Positions 35,002 to 46,760 of a stretch of 64,000 bases of DNA are shown here, one piece after another. The translations under genes were made by a program, and so were the position numbers. Origin of the DNA: Bemisia tabaci (Eukaryota; Arthropoda; Insecta; Hemiptera; Aleyrodidae). The stretch is from positions 80,969,912 through 81,033,911 of the forward strand of contig NC_092793.1 of the NCBI RefSeq assembly GCF_918797505.1, in the 5' to 3' direction. Position 1 is the stretch's first letter. The number at the start of each line of letters is the position of its first letter. The notes beneath the pieces are model-generated. The model was not told the origin of the DNA and made no database searches. It was given only the letters and a program-made list of their open reading frames with translations.

Positions 35002-35166
35002 CAGTGGCGTGGCGTGCTATTCGATATGTCGATTGTTCTGTTATTTAAACCTATGGAAAAAGATCGATTAATAGGGTGTTCGCAGCGAACACCTTAAGAG
35101 TCGATTCTTTGCCATAGGTTTAAATGGCATAAAAATCGATTTATAGCAATTCACGGCACGCCACTG
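35002..35166. mobile_element. hAT-type MITE with perfect 8-bp duplication
   Basis: A 165-bp element from CAGTGGCGTGGCGTGCTATT to GGCACGCCACTG. Exact flanks GTTACGCG at 34994-35001 and 35167-35174. The centre is a GGTGTTCGCAGCGAACACC palindrome, and the arms contain TTTAAACCTATGG and its inverse. The whole element can fold on itself. CAGTG ends and 8-bp duplications are typical of hAT. Confidence 0.92.
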
Positions 35167-35334
35167 GTTACGCGCGACACCAGTAAGCGCTATCGACTCA
35201 TAAGGAAGAGATTTCAATGTTAGAAATCGACAGAAAAGGACACTATTTTACTTACGAAAGCGTGCAGCAATGAATGCGGCTCTCTTGTGGAATAATATGG
35301 AATTACTGGTATTTTGCTTGAATCAACGTCAATT

Positions 35335-35465
35335 GGACTGCATTTTGTACGTAATGTCTTGCTCAGTTTAGAAACGACGTATATGAACCGTTCGTTTTCC
35401 TATGCACAAGAGTGTTTTTCAGGTGGGCTGTACATTGCAGTTGTTAATATTGCAAAACGCAGTCC
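35335..35465. mobile_element. Family F MITE, copy 5
   Basis: A 131-bp element from GGACTGCATTTTGTACG to GCAAAACGCAGTCC, flanked by AATT on both sides (35331-35334, 35466-35469). Confidence 0.75.
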
Positions 35466-35760
35466 AATTTTTACGCACTGACTGCTCCATCCTAGGTCTT
35501 GTTTGTATGAAAACGAGACGAACATCGCTGTTTCAGACAAATCAGTGAGTAAATTCAAATCAGATAGGACGAATTTTGCTGTTGCAGCTGAATCAGTGAA
35601 TTCTCAAATCAGATGACAAATTAGTTGACGTCAAATTAAGCAGACTGTAAAGCGAGCGATTCAATTGTCAAGGAATCAGTGACTTGTAATAGAGTCCATC
35701 ACAATCCTGAAAAGCAGATTACACGGTCCGAACGAATGGGCCCGGCAATCGTAAACGAAA

Positions 35761-36300
35761 GAGTGAATTGAAGTTCCGATGCGCCTTCAATCGTGTGAGG
35801 TAGGCCACAATCGCTCCGGGGAACACGTTTAATTGTATGTTAGGTTCAAAGCTAACTAACAATGAGCTGTTTCCCACTATAAGTATACTTCTAAGGCGAA
35901 GACAGCAGTTTAAGCGAAAAGAACATAAAAATGTGCGGAAAGTAAATCATTTTCGATAATGCCCACTTCCTTCGTCCTTATTTTGTATCCCTCTGTTCGA
36001 TTTGCATTGAAAACTAAGTTCAAAAGAAATCCTGAACGCAGAAGTGAATTGAAGTTTTGATGCGCCTTCAATCGTGCAAGATAGGCCAAAATCGCTCCGG
36101 GGAGTACGTTTAGTTGAATGTTAGGTTCAAACCTAACTGAGCTGTTTTCGGCTGCTCCTGTGTCAAAGAAAGCGGTTTAAACAAAAATATTATCAAACTG
36201 TGCGGTAGATAAGTAAATTTACGAAAACCCCCGATCCCTTACTCCTTTTTTTTCATTCTTCTTTAAATCGTTTTTCGTGTTGGAATGAACCAAAATAACC
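35761..36300 (+). repeat. Tandem duplication, 281-bp period
   Basis: GTGAATTGAAGTTCCGATGC at 35763 recurs at 36044 as GTGAATTGAAGTTTTGATGC. The following CGCCTTCAATCGTG, ATCGCTCCGGGGA and ATGTTAGGTTCAAA blocks keep the same order in both units. The second half of each unit is more diverged. Non-coding. Confidence 0.8.
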
Positions 36301-36384
36301 AACGTCACGGCAAGTTTATTCTACTCGTGAGATACAAGCCGAAATTTAATCTTTGAACCTCGCACTTATTTTTCCAGAAATACC

Positions 36385-38694
36385 GTAAAGGAGGAGTTGC
36401 GTTTTGGGCCTTTTCCGGCCCCACCTGGATTTTGCTAAATGTTTCATATTTTCAAAGTACTAGTCTTAGGTAGACTCTGTGCCAAATATTAGACCGAACG
36501 GAGCCCATGCAAGGACGCAGCAGCGCCTCAAACCCAAAATCCTGGAATCGAAAAACAATTATTTTCGTCGACTTTTTCGACTGTTATCACTCTTCCAGCA
36601 CATGATTCTGGTGTATTTTTTTGCATACTTTTCGTTTCTGGCCTTTTAAAAGGCCTCCGATAAATTTTAAGGGGCCTTATGGCCCATTGTTGCCATTTTT
36701 GGCCCATTTTTTAGGGTTTTTTTCCATTTAACACATTCAAAACTCAATTTAATCCAAAAACTGTGTATATTTTTGAAAAGTACGTAAAAAAATGAATAAA
36801 AAATGTTCAGTAAAATTTTTTCCTATGTCGCCAAATTTCCGAGAAAATTGGTCCCAAAGTGTCAAAAACGGCAAAAAATCGATAAATCGCCGCGTCTAAG
36901 GTTCAAGAAAGTGGAGTACATTTTTCATACTGTACCAGATAACAGCTCTTATCCATCCATACAACATACTAAAATATCATAGTTGTACCTGGATTCCCAC
37001 GATGTGAAAATTGACCGAGATGTCGATTTTAGCGGCCTTTTTATACTTGAAGGTAGCTCTTTTGAATGTTTTTCGACCTTAGTCACCCTCTATGGGTGTG
37101 TACTGTATGTATTTTTCTACGTACTTTTCATATCTGGCCATAAAAATTGCTTCCTGTGAATTTTAAAAGGCCCAACGGTCCATTGTTGCCAATTTTCACC
37201 AATTTTTAGGGGTTTTTTCAAGTTTACGTGTGTGAAACTTAATTTAATCTAGAAACCGTGTACAATTTCGGAAAGAACGTAAAAAAATACATAAAAATGT
37301 GATTTGTACCTTTTCCCTACGTTGCCAAATTTTCGAGAAAAATCGTCCTGAAGCGCCAAAAATGCCAAAAATTGGATTAATCATCACGTCGGAGGTTCCA
37401 AGAAGTGAATTTCAAGTTTTCTTTCACTACAAATAACGTATCGAAAATGGAAAATTGCAATGCATCTCAAGGAACATGTAATGGCGCAGATGAACGTGAC
37501 AAAACGGGCCCTCAAGGTGCTTTTACTTTATCCTTCACTCCAGTTCACCTCTTTATTCCTGTAACCTCGATATAATCCTTGGTTCTCAAGATGCTTGCTA
37601 CAGGCCAAATATACCGAACAACAGAAAATGCGTGGAGAAAGTGTCCGACGATCCACATGAATGTCATAATTCACTTCCTAGAACCTCCGACGTGATGATT
37701 AATCCAATTTTTAGCATTTTTGGCGCTTCAGGACGATTTTTCTCGAAAATTTGGCAACGTAGGGAAAAGGTACAAATCACATTTTTATGTATTTTTTTAC
37801 GTTCTTTCCGAAATTGTACACGGTTTCTAGATTAAATTAAGTTTCACACACGTAAACTTGAAAAAACCCCTAAAAATTGGTGAAAATTGGCAACAATGGA
37901 CCGTTGGGCCTTTTAAAATTCACAGGAAGCAATTTTTATGGCCAGATATGAAAAGTACGTAGAAAAATACATACAGTACACACCCATAGAGGGTGACTAA
38001 GGTCGAAAAACATTCAAAAGAGCTACCTTCAAGTATAAAAAGGCCGCTAAAATCGACATCTCGGTCAATTTTCACATCGTGGGAATCCAGGTACAACTAT
38101 GATATTTTAGTATGTTGTATGGATGGATAAGAGCTGTTATCTGGTACAGTATGAAAAATGTACTCCACTTTCTTGAACCTTAGACGCGGCGATTTATCGA
38201 TTTTTTGCCGTTTTTGACACTTTGGGACCAATTTTCTCGGAAATTTGGCGACATAGGAAAAAATTTTACTGAACATTTTTTATTCATTTTTTTACGTACT
38301 TTTCAAAAATATACACAGTTTTTGGATTAAATTGAGTTTTGAATGTGTTAAATGGAAAAAAACCCTAAAAATGGGCCAAAAATGGCAACAATGGGCCAAA
38401 AGGCCCCTTAAAATTTATCGGAGGCCTTTAAAAAGGCCAGAAACGAAAAGTACGCAAAAAAATACATAAAAATCATGTGCTGGAAGAGTGATAACAGTCG
38501 AAAAAGTCGACGAAAATAATTGTTTTTCGATTCCAGGATTTTGGGTTTGAGGCGCTGCTGCGCCCTTGCATGGGCTCCGTTCGGTCTAATATTTGGCACA
38601 GAGTCTACCTAAGACTAGTACTTTGAAAATATGAAACATTTAGCAAAATCCAGGTGGGGCCGGAAATGGCCCAAAACGCAACTCCTCCTTTTAC
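36385..38694. repeat. Giant palindrome with 1,026-bp arms
   Basis: The left arm 36385-37410 (starting GTAAAGGAGGAGTTGCGTTT) and right arm 37669-38694 are inverted copies of equal length. By eye they differ only at scattered positions. They flank a 258-bp loop (37411-37668). Each arm is itself two diverged direct repeats of about 495 bp: the blocks with TTGTTGCC, the TACGTAAAAAAAT run and a GCCAAAT...GAGAAAA stretch occur near 36690-36860 and again near 37184-37345. The structure is therefore R1-R2-loop-R2'-R1'. No target duplication and no coding frame were found. Transcription through it would give a long double-stranded hairpin RNA. Confidence 0.9.
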
Positions 38695-38934
38695 TCTTGT
38701 ACCTCACATTTCCACCGGTGGTTTCAATGAATGGTAAAATATTTACTTCTCGTAACTAATTTCGGTATTATAGGAAGGATGAAGAGTTTCAAGGGGTGTC
38801 AAGGTATTTTCAGCTGACTCTTCTGTTTTCAAATCTTACGCAAAAAAACAAAATATTTCGCAAAACGGAGGTTTTCTATTTTTATGGGGCTTAAATCACG
38901 ACAGGTGAGGGGGAATCAGGATTCCAATGCTTCC

Positions 38935-39050
38935 GACCCCGGAGAAAAGGGTGAAAAAGGTGAAAAAAGATAAAAAAGGTGAAAAAGGTGAAAAAGGGTG
39001 AAAAGGGGTGAAAAAGGTTGAAAAAGGAAAAAAAGGACGGAAAGGGTTCT
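38935..39050. repeat. GTGAAAAAG purine microsatellite
   Basis: Imperfect tandem GTGAAAAAG units on a purely purine-plus-T strand. Confidence 0.85.
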
Positions 39051-39274
39051 TTTTCGTGAAATGTTCGCCATGGAATTTGTGGGCATTTTTATCGCTGACT
39101 CTCGAGCACTGGAGTGCTCTTAACGTATTTAAGACGGGGAAGTCGTAAATGTAGGCTTTGGACTTTACGGCTGGGATAAAATTTATCGCTATATCTCATT
39201 TTCGCATAATCACTCTGCAGTTTGTAGGTGTACAATTATTGAATGTATTATCCAAGCGTAGGCGCTCTCCAATA

Positions 39275-39545
39275 CTGCTGTGCTAAGGAAAAACGCCGTA
39301 TGAAAATTCGAGTGTTGCCAAATGTCCTCCAATTGAATGCTCATTTACAAGGAGAATTAAGAATATTTTCTCATGATATTTTAAGATAATTTAGATCCGA
39401 TGACGAAAAAAATTCTCTGAAATATTGGAAGAAGAAGAGTTACAAAATTCTCTCAAAATTCGTATTTTATTGAAGGAAAGGAAGAATTTGGAATTGAAGG
39501 AAAAACGCCTGAAGACTCATACGGCGTTTTTCCTTAGCACGGCAG
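39275..39545. mobile_element. Family A MITE, copy 5
   Basis: A 271-bp element from CTGCTGTGCTAAGGAAAAAC to CCTTAGCACGGCAG, flanked by AATA on both sides (39271-39274, 39546-39549). Confidence 0.85.
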
Positions 39546-39878
39546 AATAGTTATATATATTCGACCAGCAATTACGTCTCAAAGTAAGTATATTTTTGAA
39601 GCGTTGTATTTCAAGGATATATTTTAAGCGTTCTAAAACGTCGCGCCACAAATAACTAATTGCACGTCTTGCATTCGAAGTAGAAACTGCTAAGCATGAA
39701 AATTAAGCACGAGAACTTCCTTGGTTTCTGAACTAAACCATTATTGGAAGCATATTATAACAAAAAAAACTCATCTGCCAAAATACACGGGTTCAAATGA
39801 AAAATGCCGCCCGATGACCTCACAAGGCGGCACATTTTCTCACTTTTAAATCCTCTTTCCTCCGATTTTCCATTCCAG

Positions 39879-39944
39879 AAAAAAAGTATGAAAAACACGG
39901 CGAACCTAGATCACCAAGCTCTCTCAGATGAAGCAATAAAATTT
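39879..39944 (+). CDS. Candidate internal exon, 22 codons, unknown protein
   Basis: A strong acceptor (TTTCCTCCGATTTTCCATTCCAG, a pyrimidine run with AG at 39877-39878) and a GTGAGT donor at 39945 bound a 66-bp interval. Only one of its three frames is open throughout; it starts and ends in phase 0 and gives a polar, helix-like peptide containing HQALSDEAIKF. It is too short to name. The phase agrees with the larger candidate exon at 48447-48683, which makes a shared transcript possible. A chance pairing of splice-like motifs cannot be excluded. Confidence 0.25.
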
Positions 39945-41289
39945 GTGAGTGCAAATGCTCCATTTCATGAGACAAGGTCTTATAGTTGTGACGGCTTTGA
40001 GTAAAATATGATCATTAATTACCATCATTTCGAGTATAAACGAGGGATAGGGGAAGAAATTGAAGGGACACGGTGTGACATGAGAAGGACGAGAGAGGGA
40101 AGAGATCTCGAAAAATCAGCGACTGTCGCCGTCCCGTCGGCTAAGTCGGAACGGGATCGGCGATGAGAAGAGTTGATTTGTTTTGAAGGGTGTGCGCGAT
40201 GATACTATCAGGTGCAAACGCCATTAATCATTCATAGTGTCTGCACTCGGAGCCGAGTGCATTTTTCCCCGTTTTAGCCCGTCCGCGAAATTGGCTTCGC
40301 TCGGCGCCTCAAGGTTCGCACTCCATCCCCCCCCCCCCCCGGTCGCGCGAGTCCCATCGTTAGAGGTGTTTATTTCCGCACAGATACCATTTTCAATTTT
40401 GAAAGACGCACTCAGTCCTTGTCCTTTTAGCTCTCTGATTGCGTTGCGGCACAAGTTGATTGCATTTCCGCGCAACTGGTGTTTTTTTGGCTCGGAGCGG
40501 GGCGATGAACATGGCAATGAGCTGATAAATTGCCGCGGAACATTTTAGAGATATTCCTCGCATACACGACTAATAATTCCGTCCGCTGCTCACGTCACTT
40601 CGGTCAATGTGCGTCTACTCTTATGCATGTTTACACGTTGAATTTATTTTACGTACTGGGGATTACGTCACCTGACCACTTTGCGGTCCTCGAAGCCTTT
40701 CGCGCCTCTTATGTGCAGGTTTTCAATAGCGTTCAGATTCCTAGGTGTTCCCATAACGTGTATATACTTCCTAATTAAGTAATTCGATCCGGAAATGCTC
40801 CCTCTTTCAAGGTCAGTGAAATGAAGAAATGAGAAGAAAAATTGGAAGAAACAGGGAACAATCAAATTAAAAAATAAAGCAAATTTTAAGAACTGAACGG
40901 AAAATAAATATCATAAAAATTTAAAATTAAAATATCAAATCGTTGGTCCCTATTTGGTAGGGATCATTTTATTACCAAGCAAAGAAGTAGTGATTGAAGC
41001 AGGCAGAATTTTAGCACTAATTATGGAATGGTTTGAAAAATTGATAGCGTGAATCAGAGCTTACATTTCAGTTCTAAGAAGTTTGGGACTTTCTATGTTT
41101 CTCGTAAGTTGGATTTCAACTCCCTCATTTTAATGTGCGGAATATTAAAGTATCGACCCTAGAGAATATCTCGAACTATGCTAGGCAGAAAGCTAACAAA
41201 TTATGTTTTTTTTTATCAAAAGATCTTACATGTGACGAGGCAAATGACCATTGTACGCTTTCTCATACGCTTGTTTTTGTTTCTTGCAG
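39945..41289. other. Intergenic or intronic DNA, GC-rich in part
   Basis: 40230-40550 is GC-rich with a run of 14 C at 40327-40340 and overlapping frames on both strands. 40800-41100 is AT-rich. A short TTTACATTTCAG...GTAAGT pair near 41068/41101 bounds only about 32 bp. No gene is claimed. Confidence 0.4.
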
Positions 41290-41352
41290 AATTGCATGTA
41301 GAGAGGATGTTAAGCTCATGGAAGACTGCGGACAGGCAATACATCGACAACT
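41290..41352 (+). other. Candidate 63-bp exon, frame uncertain
   Basis: TTGTTTTTGTTTCTTGCAG ends at 41289 and GTAAGT begins at 41353, a good acceptor and donor pair. Two frames are open and phase 0 meets TAG at its fourth codon. If it belongs with the phase-0 exons at 39879 and 48447, including it would bring in a stop, as a poison exon does. Otherwise it belongs to another transcript or is chance. Confidence 0.2.
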
Positions 41353-41359
41353 GTAAGTT

Positions 41360-44300
41360 TGCTTTCATGATCTCTTTTCTTCGGAGCGTTTTATTTAAAG
41401 CTTCATATTTCTATTTTATGGTGGAGATCGGGAGGGTTAGGGTGCGGACTGCGCGGTTCAAGAGGATCAAGAACTAAAGGGGATGGTTCTGTTTCGAGTC
41501 AAGGTTTACAGGCAGGGATACGGTGTATCGCCCGTAAAAAAACATATTTTATGACTTATAAAAATTCCCTCGCCGCAGAAATGTCTCCTCCCTGCTGCTG
41601 AGTTTTTATTGTTTATACGCCGATGTTGTGTCTGTGGCTATACCTGCAAGGTGGATGATCGATTTCGGGGTGAAACCTAGCTTTGCCGGATTGTCAAGCG
41701 CGTGTAGCAGTACATTTGGAACTAATCGAAGCACTTTTTGTGAAATGGTGAAAATATGTAGAATCAATAGAAACAAAAAACTCAACTCTCGTATTTCCCC
41801 ATCTATTACCTGATTATAATAAAAATAATTTGAAACTCTTCCACCGCGCTGCCAGAAAAATTCACAAAAGAGGTAATTTTTGCGATGCTCAAGAATTTTG
41901 AATAAAATGGCCGCTGTGAGTTATTTGCGCCCATTAAGTGACGGGTCTTAAAAAATGTTCAGCTATTTAGAGGTTCACACCAATCGAATGTCGCGATTAA
42001 CGAACTGATCACTTCATAACTTCGGATTTTAAATCCTCCTTTCTCTTTGTCCACTCTGCAGGTACATTTGTAAATGTAATTATATTTTTTTTTACCATAA
42101 CATATTTCCTCCTTTTTATTAATGGAACTGATTTGCTTTCACATATTCTGGATGCTGGTGGTGGAGAGGAGGGAGGGGAAGCCTCTCTGAATAAACATAG
42201 ATTGCGATTTATTTCATGCTGCACACCTCTACTACTATTGACTTTCCGTGTACCTGTTCGCCTACTTGCCACTCTATGTTACATAAGACCAGCGCTAATT
42301 TGCCCTATATGGCAAGCATGGCAAAATGGGGCAAATTGGTCGTGAGAAATGAGCGAAACACAGAAAAGATTGAAGGTGTCCTTGAGGCATCGTTCCAATT
42401 TTTAGACGCTCCCCCACGATAAGTGTGCACTGTGCACCCCCTTTTCGTCTGTTCCCCGTTGACAGTTATCCAATGTTTATGTTATTGTTGGTTTAAAAAA
42501 TACCGTGTTAGGAACTATAATCTTATTTTCATCTGTTTTTTCCCTGTTTATTCGCGCATTCCTCTCGCTAATACCGATCGTTCCGTGTCTTATTTCTGTT
42601 CCTTTCCACTTCACCCTTGCCGTATATCATCGGTTTGAGGGTCAAGAACGATGCATTGAATTTAACTGTAAGAGGCTTATTCCAGCCTTATTCTATTGAA
42701 ATCATTACGTCACGGCTACTCTGTATGCGAGTCTCACTTAATGAGAAGGGGGGGGGGGGGGTATTGGGTGATACCATTTTCCCGAAATTAAATTATTGTT
42801 TAATTATTGTTGAAATTTAATTATTGTTTTTCCGAAATTAAATTTACAACTAAGTATTCGGCTATATTATTTAGTGCATTACAACCAAACATTTGAATGG
42901 AATTTGATTTACATTTTATCGCTCATTTGTTTCCCAAAAGTTTCATTTCCTTATAGTTTCTATAGTGTTTTGGTGTGTTGCCATTTTAAGAAGAAAATCA
43001 TCGTATTAAAAGGACTGTATCAGGTGAAGTTAAACTTCCTTATGGTTGATAATCAAGAATTGCTTATTTAAAAAAATTTCCTTGGGACTTTGGTTACTCT
43101 TTAAGGCCTACAGGTTCTGTACGTTAAAATGTAATTTTCTTCTAAAATTGCATAAGCTTTTTGAGAAGGTATTAAATTTTAACAAACAGTGAAGACCTTT
43201 AGTTTTAAATCATCACACCAGAATCGTAAATTTAGTCCTATTTTTTCAGTGTGTATAAACTATAAAGAAAGAGAACAAATATGCAAAAATTAGGTTTTCA
43301 ACTTTCCGAGAAAATTAATAAAATCTGTTTGCACACTGCACTGATTTTTTCACGGCGCGTCGCAACTTAATCCCCTATCATCCAAGTTCATTTTCTTCAC
43401 TTTATTTATTCTATTCTTCTAAACTGCCAAAGTACACAAGGATCGTCTCAAAGTAAATATCTTTTTGCTGTGACTTCAAAATTACTGCATAAAATTAAAA
43501 GCTGAGAAACGCATCCCATCGCCTTTTCCAGCAAGGACTGAATTAAGGATGGCGCATGAGGAGTGGCTACACCAGTGGGAGGAGAGGTAAGAGGAGAAAA
43601 ACGAGGGAAGGGAATATAGAGACGAAAGAAAGGAACAGAATTAACAAACGAGCGAAAAAAAGGGAAAAGTTTAAAGTTTAAAATAACTTCGAAGTGGTTG
43701 CTTTCATTGTTTCAGAGTTTACAGGTTGGCTCTTGCGATTACGAAAGAAAAAATTTCGTGAACGTGAGATTTTAACAGTACAAAAAATGATCACTTTATA
43801 ACATTACATTTATGATGGTGCATAAGCCTTGATTGAACGGATGAACAATTATGTGAACCAATGCATAGGTAACGCTCAATTCAATTTTTCCTTCAACGCG
43901 TCGCATAGGCAAAAAACCTACTTCGGAGCGCGAATAGTTACCTATTCGAAAAACAGACATTTAAATTGTCGTATGAGCTTTAAATAGAGTTAAAACTTCA
44001 TAATTGCCGCAGCAATTTTTGGGGGAATTGTAGCCTAATGAATTCGTTTTGAATTTATCCATAATAACCAGCGTCACGGGTGTTAACCTACAATCTATCG
44101 TGAATCATTCATACTGGAATTGCACAATGCAAACGATGAATAATTCTCGTTTTTTGTGTTCTTTCTTCCTCATGTGTCTTTTTTTTTTAATTCCATATAT
44201 TACGGAGATCAGTCCTTTTTTATGCTACATTTCTATTGGCGAATTTTTATATCGCGTTTAACAAGCATACTTACATCTCATAACTGTTCTAATGTCCCTC

Positions 44301-45803
44301 AAATTAGCTTCTCTACGGCATCATCCGTTTGTGAGGAAGCTTTATTATAAAAATCAATTTTATTTAGCAATCGACACATTCCTAATTGGGGACCTGAAGG
44401 CAGACATAAATGTATCGAACATTTTTCATTGGACAAATACATGGGGCAAATTTAGCACCAAACATTTCGACCTGTCGCCAATTGAACGTCGCTGATTCGA
44501 CTCGGCGATTGTAGCGTTTAAAGCTATCGTCTTTGAGGTGCGATATGAGTAGTATTGGATCGGTACTAGAAGCAATGGTTCTGTAAATTATGAACAAATT
44601 TTGACTTGCGAATACATTTTTCTCAGGGTACATGAGATAAATGAGGAGGGGGGGGGGGGGCAAATGGGCCTTTTCGATACCCGGGCTTTGCGACGAAAGT
44701 CCCGTCTGCCCCTCCCCCCACACACAATAGGTGGCCTGTTCTTGCACAAATATATCGATCGAACATTGATTCCGCATGCCTCAAAATTGGCTCGTAGGAA
44801 TGGCAGGGATTTAAAAGAGAGGAGAGGTGACGGCGGTGACGGAGATGGAACGGCAAATGGGAAGGCGTGTAGTGGCCAAGGGAGAGGAATGGGCGATCGG
44901 TGAAGATAACGAGGTTGAACGAGGGCGATATTCAATCTAATGCTCGCGCTAAATGTTTCCAAAATACTGTTGCAGTAAATATGTTGACGCCGCCAAGGCC
45001 GCTATTCGAGTGGATCCATGCAACTCTGCTGTCAGACCTACACTCACAATCCTCGCATTTTCTCCCACATAGAGGTACAGCTCCATTTCGTATCCATATC
45101 AAGGACTTTCACCCTCCTCCCCTCAACGAATATCCATTAGACACGCCAAGAAATTTTTCACTAAGCACATAATTTCTCATCAAAATTTTACGTAGATGCT
45201 GTCGACACAGCGTACATTTCCAATTTCTACTAGCGCTAATCGGGCAATTAGCGTCTTCCGTCTTTGAATATTCATATTTTTTGCCTGTCAGAAAACCAGT
45301 CATCCTGCAAGAACTGTTTTACTGGGGCTAAATCGAATAGTTGTCTCACACTTTTTAATTAAACCAACGACTTTCATTAAACTTGTTGCGTAGCTTCGTA
45401 ACTCCGTCCTCGCATTTCGCCTTCAATATTGCACTTAGGCAACAACAGCCACAGCGAAGTTTAAATAGTTATCTCTTTGAGCAATATCCACCTTAATGGA
45501 CCATAATAGAAGCGAATCCTCCGCCTCTGGACACGCCTGGGGTGCTGCAACTATATCTATAAACGTATCGAAATGTGTAAAAGTTTCTCATTCATTGCGA
45601 AAATATGGGCAACTGAACCAGTCAGAAGCAGTCAGAATAACCGTATAAACATATCTTCATTGGTCGTCTGTACACTCTCCAATTTAATCGTTGACAAAGA
45701 AGACCATTTTACAAGTCATGAATCCACGTATTTTATTTCTTGGCTGAACTTCTTGTTTAATCAAAATTCAATTTTATCCACTGTATGGTGGTTTCTAGAA
45801 GGC

Positions 45804-45854
<51 letters not shown>

Positions 45855-46062
45855 CTCATCATAAAATCCTCGTATCATACTAACGTTTTTTAATATGGCG
45901 GTTGTCTGTGCTATTGATTCAAAAAATCTCCAATCCAAGAGATCATTACTCGAACAAATACATTCACTGATGGTGTGGTTTGACCGTTATTGAAATAACA
46001 TCATGTGTTTGGGTTGCACGGATAGCCTCAACGCTATCAGTGATGTCTCTGAGTAATTGCAG
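41360..46062. other. Large stretch without recognisable genes
   Basis: About 4.7 kb of mostly AT-rich DNA. Visible items: a family Q-like fragment at about 41625-41660; G runs at 42748-42761 (14) and 44648-44660 (13); a family E fragment around 44585-44625; a GC-richer patch at 44640-44960 with overlapping frames on both strands; and a 44-T run at 45805-45848. No splice-bounded open interval was found. Confidence 0.45.
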
Positions 46063-46067
46063 CGTCA

Positions 46068-46296
46068 CACAGTGAATCGAGTCAATGAGTGGGATCGGAC
46101 AAAATTTGGAAACTTTAAAAATAACTCCGTCAAATAAAAACTTTGAGATTTTGAAAATGGTTCCACTGGTTTTCTCCTGTAATTTTCTTTTGGAAGCACC
46201 TTCTCAAATTTAAAATGTGACGAAATCAACATCACAATTTGCAGTTTTAGTAAAAAAGTTCATGTCCGACCTCTCTAATTGACTGGATCCACTGTG
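46068..46296. mobile_element. Transib-like MITE, copy 2
   Basis: A 229-bp element from CACAGTGAATCGAGTCAATG to ATTGACTGGATCCACTGTG. Perfect 5-bp flanks CGTCA (46063-46067, 46297-46301). In reverse orientation its interior follows the left 190 bp of the element at 10965-12057 and then its right end, so it is the uninterrupted form of that family. Ends equal the CACAGTG heptamer; the duplication length fits Transib. Confidence 0.82.
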
Positions 46297-46323
46297 CGTC
46301 ATGAAGACATGAGTCGCGTTACT

Positions 46324-46577
46324 CTGCCATGCTAAGGAAGAACGCCGTATGAACATTCAAGAGTTGCCGAATTTCCTTCGATAAAATGTTTTTTTTTTTT
46401 TTTTGAGGAAAGATATGAATATTTTTCCTTGAACTTTCTAGAATCCTTCGGTAAAATTGTGAACTGTATCTGATTAATCGGGAGGAAAATATGCGTTTTA
46501 CCAGGAAATCCGCGTTTTATGAAAGGAAATTTGGCAACGCCTGAAGGTTCATACGGTGTTTTTCCTCAGCACGGCAG
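46324..46577. mobile_element. Family A MITE, copy 6
   Basis: A 254-bp element from CTGCCATGCTAAGGAAGAAC to CCTCAGCACGGCAG; flanks TACT and TATT. Confidence 0.85.
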
Positions 46578-46649
46578 TATTAGCCTCGTCTTTGGCCTCT
46601 CAAATGACACTAATGACGTCACCAACTTTTCAACTCATTCATTGATCCA

Positions 46650-46760
46650 TCAGGAACAGAGACAAGAGACCCTCCACTGGCCTCTCGGCGACAGGTGGAA
46701 GCTTTTACTTTCGGGGACTCAACACTTGTTTATGGACGTTAGGTGCTCAAAAATGATTGA
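46650..46760 (+). repeat. Family Q repeat, uninterrupted copy
   Basis: CAAGAGACCCTCCACTGGCC continues through CGGCGACAGGTGG without interruption. This is the empty-site counterpart of the W insertion at 12444-12800. Confidence 0.75.

Noticed and set aside
39550..39592. Exon ending at TCTCAAAGTAAGT
   Set aside because: The only acceptor-like AG lies at the border of a family A MITE and the pyrimidine tract is part of its end.
44601..44962. Proline/glycine-rich frames on both strands
   Set aside because: They follow from a 13-G run and GC-rich flanks; no conserved motif is visible.
45805..45848. Poly(A) tail of a minus-strand retroposed copy
   Set aside because: No body with target duplication or gene-like sequence could be recognised next to the T run.
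45573..45893. 106-codon frame with a phenylalanine run
   Set aside because: The run is the translation of a 44-T homopolymer.
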